Assembly (NCBI RefSeq): GCF_914484835.1
Contig: NZ_CAJZAR010000062.1
Location: 248,001 to 312,000, forward strand
Reading direction: 5' to 3'
DNA length: 64,000 bases
DNA from: Paraburkholderia tropica
Lineage (GTDB): Bacteria; Pseudomonadota; Gammaproteobacteria; Burkholderiales; Burkholderiaceae
The notes under the pieces are model-generated. The model was not told the origin of the DNA, ran no database searches, and was given only the letters and a program-made list of their open reading frames with translations. The position numbers and the translations under genes were made by a program. This document shows positions 25,091 to 34,016 of the stretch, in pieces (the stretch's first letter is position 1; each line of letters opens with the position of its first letter).

Positions 25091-26206
25091 ATGAAGAAAT
25101 ATCTGCTGGGCGCGCTATTGATGGCCGCCTTCGGGGGTGCGCATGCGCAAAGCTCGGTCACGCTCTACGGTCTCATCGACGCGGGCCTCACCTACATCAA
25201 CAACCAGGGCGGCGGACGCCTGTTCGAGTTCCAGGACGGCGCGAATTTCGGCAGCCGCTTCGGCCTGAAAGGCTCGGAGGATCTGGGCGGCGGGCTGAAG
25301 GCGATCTTCACGCTGGAAAACGGCTTCACGCTCGGCACGGGCGAGTTGCGCAACAACGGCGCGCTGTTCGGGCGACAGGCCTTCGTGGGTCTTTCGAGCC
25401 CTTACGGCACCTTGACGATGGGTAATCAGTACGACTTCATCGCCGACTACATCACGCCGTTCAATCTGAACGGCTATGCGAGCGTGTACGCGGGCCACAT
25501 GGGCGACATCGACCGCATCTCGGCCGTGCAGTTGCCGAACTCCGTGAAGTACCAGAGCCCGGACATCGACGGCTTCAGCTTTGGCGGCATGTGGAGCTTC
25601 GGCAACGTGGCCGGCAACTTCAACGAGGACAGCGCGTGGAGCGTGGGCGCGGGCTACAAGCACGGCGGCTTCAGCGCGGCCGCGATCTACGAGCGGCTCT
25701 ACAACGTCGATATCTATCCGTTCGCGCAGTTCGGCGTGACGAGCTTCCTCGGCCAGACCGTGGCCACGCGCAACGCCGACGGCAGCATCAACGATCTCTA
25801 CTACACGACGCCGTTCGAGGTCGATCGGCAGTCGGAATTCGGCATCGGCGCGAGCTACACGATCAACCAGCTCACGCTCTCGGCCAACTTCACCTCGACG
25901 AATCTGCGCAAGGGTTCGGAGAGCGACACGATGAACGTCTACGAAGTGGGCGCGATGTACTTCCTGCGCCCGCAGATCGCGATTCTCGGCGGCTATCAGT
26001 ACACGACGTGGGATCACACCCACTGGCACCAGCCGACCATCGGCGCGCAGTACTACCTCAGCAAGCGCACGAGCTTCTACGTGAATGTTTCGTATCTGCA
26101 CGCGCAGCCCGGCGTCTACGCGAACCAGGGCGCGGGCTTCTACTCGCTGCCGTCGAGCACCAATACGCAGATCACCTCGCGCATCGCGATGATTCACCAG
26201 TTCTGA
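25091..26206 (+). CDS. Gram-negative general porin (Omp32/OpcP type)
   Basis: Outer-membrane trimeric porin of 371 residues. A signal peptide ends at AHAQ, followed by the betaproteobacterial porin opening SSVTLYGLIDAGLTYINN. Loop-strand signatures RFGLKGSEDLGGGLKAIFTLENGF and FGRQAFVGLSSPYGTLTMGNQYD are present, and the protein ends in IHQF with a C-terminal Phe for BAM-dependent assembly. It would give passive diffusion of small anionic or polar solutes. It precedes the binding protein of the Rieske/ABC operon by 160 bases, so it may serve its uptake, though it could be independent. Confidence 0.95.
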   Translation: MKKYLLGALLMAAFGGAHAQSSVTLYGLIDAGLTYINNQGGGRLFEFQDGANFGSRFGLKGSEDLGGGLKAIFTLENGFTLGTGELRNNGALFGRQAFVGLSSPYGTLTMGNQYDFIADYITPFNLNGYASVYAGHMGDIDRISAVQLPNSVKYQSPDIDGFSFGGMWSFGNVAGNFNEDSAWSVGAGYKHGGFSAAAIYERLYNVDIYPFAQFGVTSFLGQTVATRNADGSINDLYYTTPFEVDRQSEFGIGASYTINQLTLSANFTSTNLRKGSESDTMNVYEVGAMYFLRPQIAILGGYQYTTWDHTHWHQPTIGAQYYLSKRTSFYVNVSYLHAQPGVYANQGAGFYSLPSSTNTQITSRIAMIHQF

Positions 26207-26367
26207 TGCGCCCGGCGCGCACGCGGTCGCCGTAGTCAGGTCCGCGTGCGCGCAGCGACAAGACGCGCCGTTTTTGCCCTTTTAACCTGTAGCCATGCCG
26301 TGAAGCCGACGAACGCTCACTCAAGCCTACGAAGGCCGGCGCGGCGCTGCATAACAAGGACTTCCCC

Positions 26368-27939
26368 ATGACCACTCGCAGAAACTTCATCCAGATGCTC
26401 GGCGGCAGCCTGGCCGGACTCGCCGCGCCGGGCGCGGGCACGCTCGGCGGCCTGACCGGCCTCGCGGGACTGGGCGCGCTGACGGCCAGCGGCGCGGCGT
26501 CGGCGGCCGCGCCGCTCACCATCGCGTTTCCGACCGACGTGCCGTCGTGGGACCCGCTCGTGCGCGTGGCCCCGAATCCCATTTCGATCTATCGCAGCGT
26601 GTTCGACGCGGCCATCGACATCGACGAAAAGGGCGTGCTGCGTCCCGGCGTGGTGACGGCCTGGCGCTGGAAAGACGCCTCGGGCAAGGCGCTCGAACTC
26701 GATTTCCGCCCCGACGTGCTGTTCCACAACGGCGACAAGCTCACCTCCGACGACTTCAAGTTCACGCTGTTCGACCGACTCCAGGCCGACAAGTCGCTGC
26801 AGGTCGGCGGCATCTGGTGGGCGCTCGAAGGCATCGAAACGCCGTCGCCCACGCGCGCCGTCATGCACTTCAAGGCGCCGATGGTCACCGCGCCCGCGTT
26901 CCTCGGCTACATGGGCAGCTATCTGCTGCCGCGCAAGTACTTCGAGAAAGTGGGCGCGCAAGGCTTCGTCGCGAAGCCGGTCGGTTCCGGGCCGTACCGG
27001 CTCGTGAACTACGAGCGCGATTCGCGCATGACGCTCGCCGCGTTCGACAAGCACTGGCGCGGCGCGCCGAAGATCCGCGACGTGGTGTTCCAGGTCGTCA
27101 AGGATCCGACCGCGCGCGTGGCGGCGGTGCAGGCCTCGCAGGCCGACGTCTCCGGCATGCTGCCGCTGCGCGAAGCGCTGCGGCTCGCGCAGGGCGGCAC
27201 GCACGAGAGCAAGATCACGCCGACGATCGACTCGTACATCGTCCACATGGTCAACGGCGGGCCGACGGCCGACCGCAACGTGCGCCTCGCGATGCATCAC
27301 GCCATCGACAAGCAGGCGCTCGTGCGCGCGTTCTTCAACAACGTGCCGGTGCCGATGTCCACGCCCGCCGCGCCCGGCACGCCCGCGTTCGATCCGGGCT
27401 TCACGTTCGCCTACGACCCGGCGCAGTCGAAGCAGCTGCTCGCGCAGAGCGGCTATTCGGCGGCCAAGCCGGTGCGCGTGAAGTTTCTCGCCACCAACGG
27501 CGTCTATCCGAGCGATTACGACGTGGCGCGCGCGATCCAGCAGATGTGGAAGAAGGTCGGCATCGAAGCCGATCTGAGCCCGATCGAGCCCGCGCAGTTC
27601 TTCTCGCAGGCCGTCGCGGGCACGCTGCCCGGCCCGACGCTGTGGCTCTGGCAGAACGGCAGCGGCGACCCGGAACTCTCGGCGGGCTCGTACCTGAATC
27701 CGAAGACCGGCTTTTCCGTGTGGCGCAGCGCCGATGTCTCGCCGCGTCTCGATCCGCTGCTCGTCGAACTCGACGAAACGAAGCGCATCGAGGGCTACAA
27801 GGCGTTTCACCGCTGGGCGGTCGGCGAGGGTTACGCGCTGCCGCTGATGCAGGGCATCGCGACCGCCTCGTATCGCAAGGGCGTGCAGTACACGCCGTTC
27901 CTGAGCGGCTGGATGCTGCCCGACTACTGGAGCGCCTGA
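26368..27939 (+). CDS. Peptide/opine-type ABC substrate-binding protein (Tat-exported)
   Basis: Cluster C extracytoplasmic binding protein (SBP_bac_5, 523 residues) of the Dpp/Opp group. The N-terminus TTRRNFIQMLGG carries twin arginines followed by a long Ala/Gly-rich hydrophobic stretch, which predicts Tat export and cleavage near ASAAAP. The mature part shows the family pattern (LRPGVVTAWRWKD, FHNGDKLTSDDFKF, VGSGPYRLVNYERD). It starts an operon that includes the two permeases and the fused ATPase, but a Rieske oxygenase gene lies between, so uptake and oxidation are genetically linked. The ligand could be a peptide-like or cationic organic molecule. Confidence 0.95.
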   Translation: MTTRRNFIQMLGGSLAGLAAPGAGTLGGLTGLAGLGALTASGAASAAAPLTIAFPTDVPSWDPLVRVAPNPISIYRSVFDAAIDIDEKGVLRPGVVTAWRWKDASGKALELDFRPDVLFHNGDKLTSDDFKFTLFDRLQADKSLQVGGIWWALEGIETPSPTRAVMHFKAPMVTAPAFLGYMGSYLLPRKYFEKVGAQGFVAKPVGSGPYRLVNYERDSRMTLAAFDKHWRGAPKIRDVVFQVVKDPTARVAAVQASQADVSGMLPLREALRLAQGGTHESKITPTIDSYIVHMVNGGPTADRNVRLAMHHAIDKQALVRAFFNNVPVPMSTPAAPGTPAFDPGFTFAYDPAQSKQLLAQSGYSAAKPVRVKFLATNGVYPSDYDVARAIQQMWKKVGIEADLSPIEPAQFFSQAVAGTLPGPTLWLWQNGSGDPELSAGSYLNPKTGFSVWRSADVSPRLDPLLVELDETKRIEGYKAFHRWAVGEGYALPLMQGIATASYRKGVQYTPFLSGWMLPDYWSA

Positions 27940-27992
27940 GTCCGCCGCGCGGCTCAAACGCGCAGTTAAACGCTTATCGCAGAGAACCACCG

Positions 27993-29258
27993 ATGAAGAA
28001 CCGATCCCTGAATCCGAAGTACGACGCAGCGTTCTTCGCCGCGCTCGACCGCTCCGCCGTGCCCGTGAGCCAGGCGGAAACCTTGCCGCCCGACTGCTAC
28101 ACCGACGCCGAATTCTTCGAGTTCGAGAAAGAGGCGCTGTTCAACCACGAATGGCTCTGCGTGGGCCGCGAGGAATGGCTCAAGCAGCCCGGCGATTACT
28201 TCACCACGTCGATCGTCGGCGAGCCGCTCGTCATCACGCGCAATGCGCGCCGCGAGATCAAGGCGATGTCGTCGGTGTGCCAGCATCGCGCGATGGTCGT
28301 CGCCGAAGGATTCGGCAATGCGCGCGCGCTGCTGTGCCCGTATCACCACTGGGCGTATTCGCTCGACGGCGAATTGATCGCCGCGCCCGCGATGGACGAA
28401 ACCGAGGGCTTCGAGAAGAAGGACTTCTGTCTGCCGACCATGCAGGTCGAATGCTGGCAGGGCTTTATCTTCATCAACTTCGATCACGACGCGCCGCCGC
28501 TCGCGCCGCGCCTCGCCGCGCTCGACGCCGTGCTCGCGCACTTCGATCTCGCCAACGCCGAAGGCCCGCGCCCGGAGAAGCCGTTCCACTTTCCGTGGAA
28601 CTGGAAGGTGATGTTCGAGAACAACAACGACGGCTATCACGCGAACCGTCTGCATCACGGCCCGCTGCACGATTTCGTGCCGAGCGCGCTCGCCACCTTC
28701 CCGACCGATCTGCCGAAGGACACGGCCGGTTATTACCGGTTCAACGGCACGCTGCATCCCGACGCTGCGTTCAACCCCACGCAGAAGGCGCTGTTCCCGA
28801 TCTTCCCGAAGCTCACCGACGAGGAGCGCCATCGCATGGCGTTCGCGAATCTGCCGCCGACGCTCTCGCTCGTGCTCTCGTGCGACAGCGTGATCTACAT
28901 GATCCTGCGCGCGGATTCGGCGGGCACGCATCATCTCGATCAGGGCGTGCTCTATGCGCCCGGCGCGATGAAGGACCCGCTGTTCGAGAAGCGCGTGGAG
29001 ATGAGCATGAGCGCGGTCTCGGACATCATCGCGCAGGATCTGCATGTCGATGAGATGGTGCAGGTCGGTCTGCAATCGCGTTACGCCGTGCGCGGGCGCT
29101 ATTCGTGGCAGGAGCGCGCGCAGCAGGAACTGAACGCGTGGCTCGTGCCGCGTTATCAGACCGCGTATGCGCGTTTGAGCGAGACGGCGGAAACGACGGC
29201 AGCGGCGACGAGCATCGCGCAAAGCAAGCTCGCCGATATCGCCGTGACGGTCGCCTGA
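27993..29258 (+). CDS. Rieske non-heme iron oxygenase, alpha subunit
   Basis: Terminal oxygenase of ~421 residues. The Rieske 2Fe-2S motif is C96-x-H98-x16-C115-x2-H118. The mononuclear iron site has H216 and H221 in YHANRLHH and the bridging Asp213 in NNNDGYH. The overall layout resembles choline-monooxygenase/carnitine-oxygenase-like (CntA, stachydrine demethylase) and other single-component-alpha enzymes that need only a separate reductase. The PDR/VanB-type reductase encoded at 34013 fits that role. ATG at 27993, 53 bases after the binding protein. It would hydroxylate or N/O-demethylate the imported compound (inference). Confidence 0.95.
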   Translation: MKNRSLNPKYDAAFFAALDRSAVPVSQAETLPPDCYTDAEFFEFEKEALFNHEWLCVGREEWLKQPGDYFTTSIVGEPLVITRNARREIKAMSSVCQHRAMVVAEGFGNARALLCPYHHWAYSLDGELIAAPAMDETEGFEKKDFCLPTMQVECWQGFIFINFDHDAPPLAPRLAALDAVLAHFDLANAEGPRPEKPFHFPWNWKVMFENNNDGYHANRLHHGPLHDFVPSALATFPTDLPKDTAGYYRFNGTLHPDAAFNPTQKALFPIFPKLTDEERHRMAFANLPPTLSLVLSCDSVIYMILRADSAGTHHLDQGVLYAPGAMKDPLFEKRVEMSMSAVSDIIAQDLHVDEMVQVGLQSRYAVRGRYSWQERAQQELNAWLVPRYQTAYARLSETAETTAAATSIAQSKLADIAVTVA

Positions 29259-29273
29259 GCGGAGGACGTGCAG

Positions 29274-30353
29274 ATGGAGACGCCAATGCAGACGCAGATC
29301 GGCACGCCGATAACCAATCACGCCGCAACACAAAGCGCGGCGGCCCGCTTCGCCTGGCGTTTCATAACGCGGCTGATCCGACGCGCCGCGATTCTGGCCG
29401 CCGTCTCGGTGGTGATCTTCGCCACGCTGCGTCTCCTGCACGCCGATCCGGCGGCGATGCTGCTGCCCGCCAACGCGACGCTCGAACAGGTCGCGGCGAT
29501 GCGCCATCAGCTTGGCCTCGATCAGCCGATTGCCGTGCAGTATCTGCATTGGCTCGGCGGCATGCTGCACGGCGACTTCGGACGCTCGATGCAGAACGGC
29601 CAGCCCGTGGCCGCGCTGATCGGCGCCGCGCTGCCCACGACGCTGCAACTGCTCGCGCTCGGCCTGCTGCTTGGCGTGAGCGCGGGCGTGGGCAGCGCGC
29701 TCTACGCGTTCAGCCGGCGCGGCACTTTCGCGGAGCGGCTGTGCGAACTCGTCAACGGCGTGGCGATGGCGGTGCCCGATTTTCTCTGGGGCATTCTGTT
29801 CGTGCTGCTGTTCGGCATCGCGCTGCGCTGGCTGCCGTTTCTCGGTCCGATCGACAACGTCTACATCGTCGCGCGCCACACGGGCTTTCTGCTGATCGAC
29901 ACGCTGATCGACGGGCAATTCGCCGCCTTCGGCAACGCGCTGCTGCATCTCGTGCTGCCGTGCGTCGCGCTCGCGCTCGGCATCGCGCCGCCGCTCATGC
30001 GCATCCTGCGTTCGAGCCTGCTCGACACGTGGGCCGAGGAATACGTGCACGCGGCGCGTCTGCGCGGCCTGAGCGAAGCGCAGATCCTGCGCCGCCACGG
30101 CTGGCGCAACGCCGCGCTGCCCACGCTCAACCTGCTTGCGATGCAGGCGAGTCTGCTGATCGGCGGCACGCTGCTGATCGAAAAAGTGTTCGGTCTGCCC
30201 GGCATCGGCGCGCTGATGATCAACGCCATCGGCTCGCGCGATCTGCCCGTGATCGAAGCGCTCGCGCTGATCTACGCCGTGGTCGTGCAGTGCGCGAACG
30301 CCGCCGCCGACGCGCTCGAAGTCCTGCTCAACCCGCGCCTGAGGATTCAATGA
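29274..30353 (+). CDS. ABC transporter permease, DppB/OppB type
   Basis: Inner-membrane permease of ~360 residues with about six helices. Recognisable features are the N-terminal ITRLIRRAAILAAVSVVIF helix, the periplasmic LGLDQPIAVQYLHWLGG segment, and the cytoplasmic EAA loop EYVHAARLRGLSEAQILRRHGWRNA that docks on the ATPase. GGAGG lies 8 bases before the ATG at 29274. The stop overlaps the next permease start by 4 bases. It works with the SBP at 26368 and the ATPase fusion at 31282. Confidence 0.95.
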   Translation: METPMQTQIGTPITNHAATQSAAARFAWRFITRLIRRAAILAAVSVVIFATLRLLHADPAAMLLPANATLEQVAAMRHQLGLDQPIAVQYLHWLGGMLHGDFGRSMQNGQPVAALIGAALPTTLQLLALGLLLGVSAGVGSALYAFSRRGTFAERLCELVNGVAMAVPDFLWGILFVLLFGIALRWLPFLGPIDNVYIVARHTGFLLIDTLIDGQFAAFGNALLHLVLPCVALALGIAPPLMRILRSSLLDTWAEEYVHAARLRGLSEAQILRRHGWRNAALPTLNLLAMQASLLIGGTLLIEKVFGLPGIGALMINAIGSRDLPVIEALALIYAVVVQCANAAADALEVLLNPRLRIQ

Positions 30354-31285
30354 GTACGCCGCTTCCTCCCCATGCCGCGGCCGATCTGTCGACCGCACAT
30401 CCGAACGCCGCGCCGTCCTGGCGCACGACGCTGCGCCGCGTGCTGCACGAGCCGCGCGTGTTGTTCGGCGCGTTCGTGCTGTGCGCGATCGTGTTCGCCG
30501 CCGTCGCCGCGCCGCTGATCGCGCCGTTTCACCCCGACGATCAGGATCTGCTCAATACCTTGCTGCCGCCCGCGTGGATGCCCGGCGGCATGCGCGAGCA
30601 CTGGTTCGGCACCGATTCGCTCGGCCGCGACGTGCTGAGCCTCGCGCTCTACGGCACACGCATTGCCGTGCTGGTGGGCGGCATCGCGCCGCTCGGCACC
30701 GCGCTGGTGGGCGGCGCGCTCGCGCTGCTCGCGGGCTGGTGCGGCGGCAAGGTCGACTGGTTCGTGCTGCGCGTCGTGGAGGTGTGGATGTCGTTTCCCG
30801 CCGTGGTGCTCGCGCTCGTGCTGGTCGTGGCGCTGTCGCCGAGCGAGACCAACGTCATCATCGCGCTGATTTTCGTCGACTGGACGCGCTTTTGCCGCGT
30901 GCTGCGCGCGGAGATCGTCGTGATCCGACGCCGCGATTACGTGGCCGCCGCGCGCATCGCCGGGGCGAGCCCGCTCGGCATCGTCGTGCGCGATGTGCTG
31001 CCGGGCGTGCTGCCCGCGCTCATCACGCTGATGAGTCTCGAAGTGGGCATCGCCATCGTCGCGGAATGCAGTCTCTCGTTTATCGGCCTGACCGGCAATG
31101 CCGCGAATCCCGGCTGGGGCGGCATGATTTCCGATGGTCTCGCCAATGTGTTCGCCGCGCCCTGGGGCTTGATCCTGCCGATCGCCTGCATGGTGCTGAC
31201 CGTGGTGGCGACGACCTTCCTCGGCGAAGGGCTGCGCCGCACCACCGATTCGCGGCTCATCGAGCGCACGGAGTCCGCGTCATGA
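30350..31285 (+). CDS. ABC transporter permease, DppC/OppC type
   Basis: Second permease subunit (~311 residues). The opening motif FGTDSLGRDVLSLALYGTRIAVLVG is diagnostic of DppC/OppC, and the EAA loop DYVAAARIAGASPLGIVVRDVLPG contacts the ATPase. Five or six transmembrane helices follow a short Pro-rich N-terminus. Both ends overlap neighbours by 4 bases (ATGA), so the subunits are made in step. Confidence 0.95.
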   Translation: MSTPLPPHAAADLSTAHPNAAPSWRTTLRRVLHEPRVLFGAFVLCAIVFAAVAAPLIAPFHPDDQDLLNTLLPPAWMPGGMREHWFGTDSLGRDVLSLALYGTRIAVLVGGIAPLGTALVGGALALLAGWCGGKVDWFVLRVVEVWMSFPAVVLALVLVVALSPSETNVIIALIFVDWTRFCRVLRAEIVVIRRRDYVAAARIAGASPLGIVVRDVLPGVLPALITLMSLEVGIAIVAECSLSFIGLTGNAANPGWGGMISDGLANVFAAPWGLILPIACMVLTVVATTFLGEGLRRTTDSRLIERTESAS

Positions 31286-33201
31286 TCGCGCTGTTTCGTT
31301 CCCTGCACGCGCATGCGCAAGGCGCGCCCGCTGGCGTGGCTTCGGCTTCGGCTTCGTCGGCTTCGAGCGACGCGCCGCTGTTGACGATCGACGCGCTCAA
31401 CGTCGAGCGCAACGGCGTGGCCTTGCTGCGCGACATCACGCTGACGCTGGCGCGCGGACGCACGCTCGGCCTCGTCGGCGAATCGGGCGCGGGCAAGAGC
31501 ATGCTCGGCCGCGTGCTCGCGCGCAGCCTGCCGCGCGGCTTCGCGCTGAACGCGCGGCGGCTGAATTTCGCGGGCATCGATCTGCTCGCCGCGAGCGACG
31601 CGCAGCAGCGCACGCTGCTCGGCAAGCGCATCGCCTTCATTCCGCAGGAGCCGATGAGCGCGCTCGATCCGACGCTCTCGATCGGGCGTCAGTTCGCGCT
31701 GCATCTGGCGCGGCTCGGCGTGTGCGCGAAAGAACGCCGCCAGCGCAGCATCGACGCGCTCGCCGAAGTATTGCTGCCCGATCCCGAGGCGCTGCTCGCG
31801 CGCTATCCGTTCGAACTCTCGGGCGGCATGTGCCAGCGCGTGTGCATCGCGATGGCGTTCGCGAGCAATCCCGACCTCGTGATCTCCGACGAAGCCACCA
31901 CGGCGCTCGACGTGACCACGCAGCGCCATGCGGTCGAGCTGATGCGCGAGATGCAGCGGCGACGCGGCACGAGCGTGCTGTTCGTCACGCACGACATCGG
32001 CCTCGCGCTGCACGCCTGCGATGAGGTCGCCGTGCTCTACGCGGGCGATCTGGTCGAGCGCGGCGGCGTGCGCGACGTGGTGGGCGCGCCGCGTCATCCG
32101 TACACGCAGGCGCTGCTGCGCGCGAATCCGCCGCTCAAGGGCGAGCGCGTGCGCGTGGTGCCGCTCGACGGCCATATGCCGGGCTTCGAGGAAATGGCGG
32201 CGCTGGCGGGCTGCCGATTCGCCGCGCGTTGTGCGCATGCGAGCGACATTTGCACGAGCGCGCCGCCGCCCGAACAGACGCTGAGCGCCATCTCGACGGA
32301 TTCGGTACCCCGCGCCGCACGCTGCGTTCACGCCGATGCCTTGCCCGACGCGCCCGCGCGCGCACCGCTGCCGCCGCAAACCGCGATGAACGCCGCGCCC
32401 TTTCTCGCGCTGCGTGGCGTGACCAAGCACTACGCCGCGCGCGGCGGCGCGAAGACGCCCGTGGCCGCGTTGCAGCCGCTCGATCTGGAGATTGCGGCGG
32501 GCGAGTTCGTCGGCGTGGTGGGCGAGAGCGGCAGCGGCAAGAGCACGCTCGGCCGCCTCGTGATGGGGCTTGAGACGCCGAGCGCGGGATCGGTGGTGCT
32601 CGACGGCGTGCCGCTCGACGCGAGCCGCGCCATGTGGGCGAAGCGCATCGACGCGATCCAGATGATCTTCCAGGACGCGCGCGCCGCGCTCAATCCGCGC
32701 CGCCGCCTCGCGAGCATCGTCACGCAGCCGATGGAAAACCGCACGCATCTGCACGTGGACCGCGCGCGCCGCGCGCTCGATCTGCTCGACGAAGTCGGCC
32801 TCGCGCCCGAACACGCGGCGCGCTTTCCGTCGCAACTGTCGGGCGGCCAGCGCCAGCGCGTGAATATCGCGCGCGCGCTGTGCGAAGTGCCGCGCCTGCT
32901 GGTCGCCGATGAAATCGTCTCGGGCCTCGACGTGTCCGTGCAGGCGCAGATCATGGAACTGCTGCTCGCGCTGCGCGAGTCGCACAAGATCGCGCTGCTG
33001 CTGATCTCGCACGATCTCGCCGTGGTGCGCTACCTCTGCTCGCGCGTGCTGGTGATGCAGCGCGGCGTAGTGGTCGAAGCGGGCCCGACCGAAAACGTGC
33101 TCAGCGATCCGCAGCATCCCTATACGCGCAGCCTCATCGCGGCGGCTCCGCACGCCGACCTGAGCGCTCCGTGCTCGACTCTCACCGCCATCGACTCATG
33201 A
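31282..33201 (+). CDS. Fused double ABC ATPase (DppD-DppF type)
   Basis: Cytoplasmic ATPase of 639 residues with two complete nucleotide-binding domains. Domain 1 (~residues 35-340) has Walker A GESGAGKS, signature LSGGMCQR and Walker B VISDEAT, and ends with the Dpp/Opp C-terminal Cys-rich motif (GCRFAARCAHASDIC). Domain 2 (~residues 370-630) has GESGSGKS, LSGGQRQR and VADEIVSGLD. One gene therefore replaces the usual separate DppD and DppF. A Ser/Ala-rich leader (ASASASSASSDA) precedes domain 1. Overlaps by ATGA at both ends place it in the middle of the translation-coupled operon. Confidence 0.95.
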   Translation: MIALFRSLHAHAQGAPAGVASASASSASSDAPLLTIDALNVERNGVALLRDITLTLARGRTLGLVGESGAGKSMLGRVLARSLPRGFALNARRLNFAGIDLLAASDAQQRTLLGKRIAFIPQEPMSALDPTLSIGRQFALHLARLGVCAKERRQRSIDALAEVLLPDPEALLARYPFELSGGMCQRVCIAMAFASNPDLVISDEATTALDVTTQRHAVELMREMQRRRGTSVLFVTHDIGLALHACDEVAVLYAGDLVERGGVRDVVGAPRHPYTQALLRANPPLKGERVRVVPLDGHMPGFEEMAALAGCRFAARCAHASDICTSAPPPEQTLSAISTDSVPRAARCVHADALPDAPARAPLPPQTAMNAAPFLALRGVTKHYAARGGAKTPVAALQPLDLEIAAGEFVGVVGESGSGKSTLGRLVMGLETPSAGSVVLDGVPLDASRAMWAKRIDAIQMIFQDARAALNPRRRLASIVTQPMENRTHLHVDRARRALDLLDEVGLAPEHAARFPSQLSGGQRQRVNIARALCEVPRLLVADEIVSGLDVSVQAQIMELLLALRESHKIALLLISHDLAVVRYLCSRVLVMQRGVVVEAGPTENVLSDPQHPYTRSLIAAAPHADLSAPCSTLTAIDS

Positions 33202-34016
33202 CCTCGACTCCGTCCTCCCCGCGCATGCCCGTGATCTTTTTCGGCCACGGCAGCCCGATGAACGCCCTCGACGACAATCGCGCCACGCGCGCCTGGGCCG
33301 CGCTTGGCGCGGCAGCCGCGAAGCCGCGCGCGATCCTGATGATTTCCGCGCACTGGCTGCCGCGCGGCGTGGCCGTGACGGCGATGGACGCGCCGCGCAC
33401 GATCCACGATTTCGGCGCGTTTCCGGCGGCGCTGTTCGCGCAGCGTTATCCCGCGCCCGGCGACCCCGCGCTGGCGCGGCGCATCGCCGAACTGCTCGCG
33501 CCGGAGCCCGTCACGCTCGACCAGACCTGGGGCTTCGATCACGGCACCTGGTCGGTGCTGCTGAAGGCCTATCCGAACGCCGATATCCCCGTCGTGCAAC
33601 TCGGCCTCGATCGGACCCGCGACGCGCGCGCGCATTACGAACTGGGCCGCGCGCTGCGTCCGCTGCGCGACGAAGGCGTGCTGATCGCGGCGAGCGGCAA
33701 CGTCGTGCACAACCTCGGCGCGATGGACTGGCGCGCGCGCGACAGCGCCTACGACTGGGCGCAATCGTTCAACGATTACATCGCCGATGCGATCGTCGCC
33801 AATCGACCCGAAGACGCGATCCGCTTCATGGAGCAGGGCGCGATGGCTGAACGCTCGGTGCCGTCGCCCGATCATTACTGGCCGCTGCTCTATGCGCTGG
33901 GCGCGCGTCATGCCGACGATCCGGTGCGGCTCGAAACGAACTTTCTCGAACACGGCTCGCTGAGCATGCTGAGCTTCATGCTCGGCGAACCGGTGCCCGC
34001 GCTGGAGGCGGTATGA
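33198..34016 (+). CDS. LigB/DODA-type extradiol ring-cleavage dioxygenase
   Basis: Class III extradiol dioxygenase family protein of 272 residues, of the 4,5-DOPA dioxygenase (YgiD) branch. The expected metal-binding His residues appear in FFGHGSPMNAL, MISAHWLPRG, WGFDHGTWSVL and SPDHYWPLLYAL; SGNVVHNLG is also conserved. It would cleave a catecholic or similar dihydroxy ring after Rieske oxidation. It starts by overlapping the ATPase stop and ends overlapping the reductase gene, so it belongs firmly to the same operon. The natural substrate of this branch is rarely known, so the ring-cleavage role here is inference. Confidence 0.93.
   Translation: MTSTPSSPRMPVIFFGHGSPMNALDDNRATRAWAALGAAAAKPRAILMISAHWLPRGVAVTAMDAPRTIHDFGAFPAALFAQRYPAPGDPALARRIAELLAPEPVTLDQTWGFDHGTWSVLLKAYPNADIPVVQLGLDRTRDARAHYELGRALRPLRDEGVLIAASGNVVHNLGAMDWRARDSAYDWAQSFNDYIADAIVANRPEDAIRFMEQGAMAERSVPSPDHYWPLLYALGARHADDPVRLETNFLEHGSLSMLSFMLGEPVPALEAV

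Noticed and set aside
27966..30398. An 810-codon antisense frame over the Rieske and permease genes
   Set aside because: Composition (Arg/His/Gln-rich, no motifs) and full overlap with clear plus-strand genes show it is a shadow frame.
30937..33153. A 738-codon antisense frame over the fused ATPase
   Set aside because: Same reasons; the plus strand carries two complete ABC ATPase domains.
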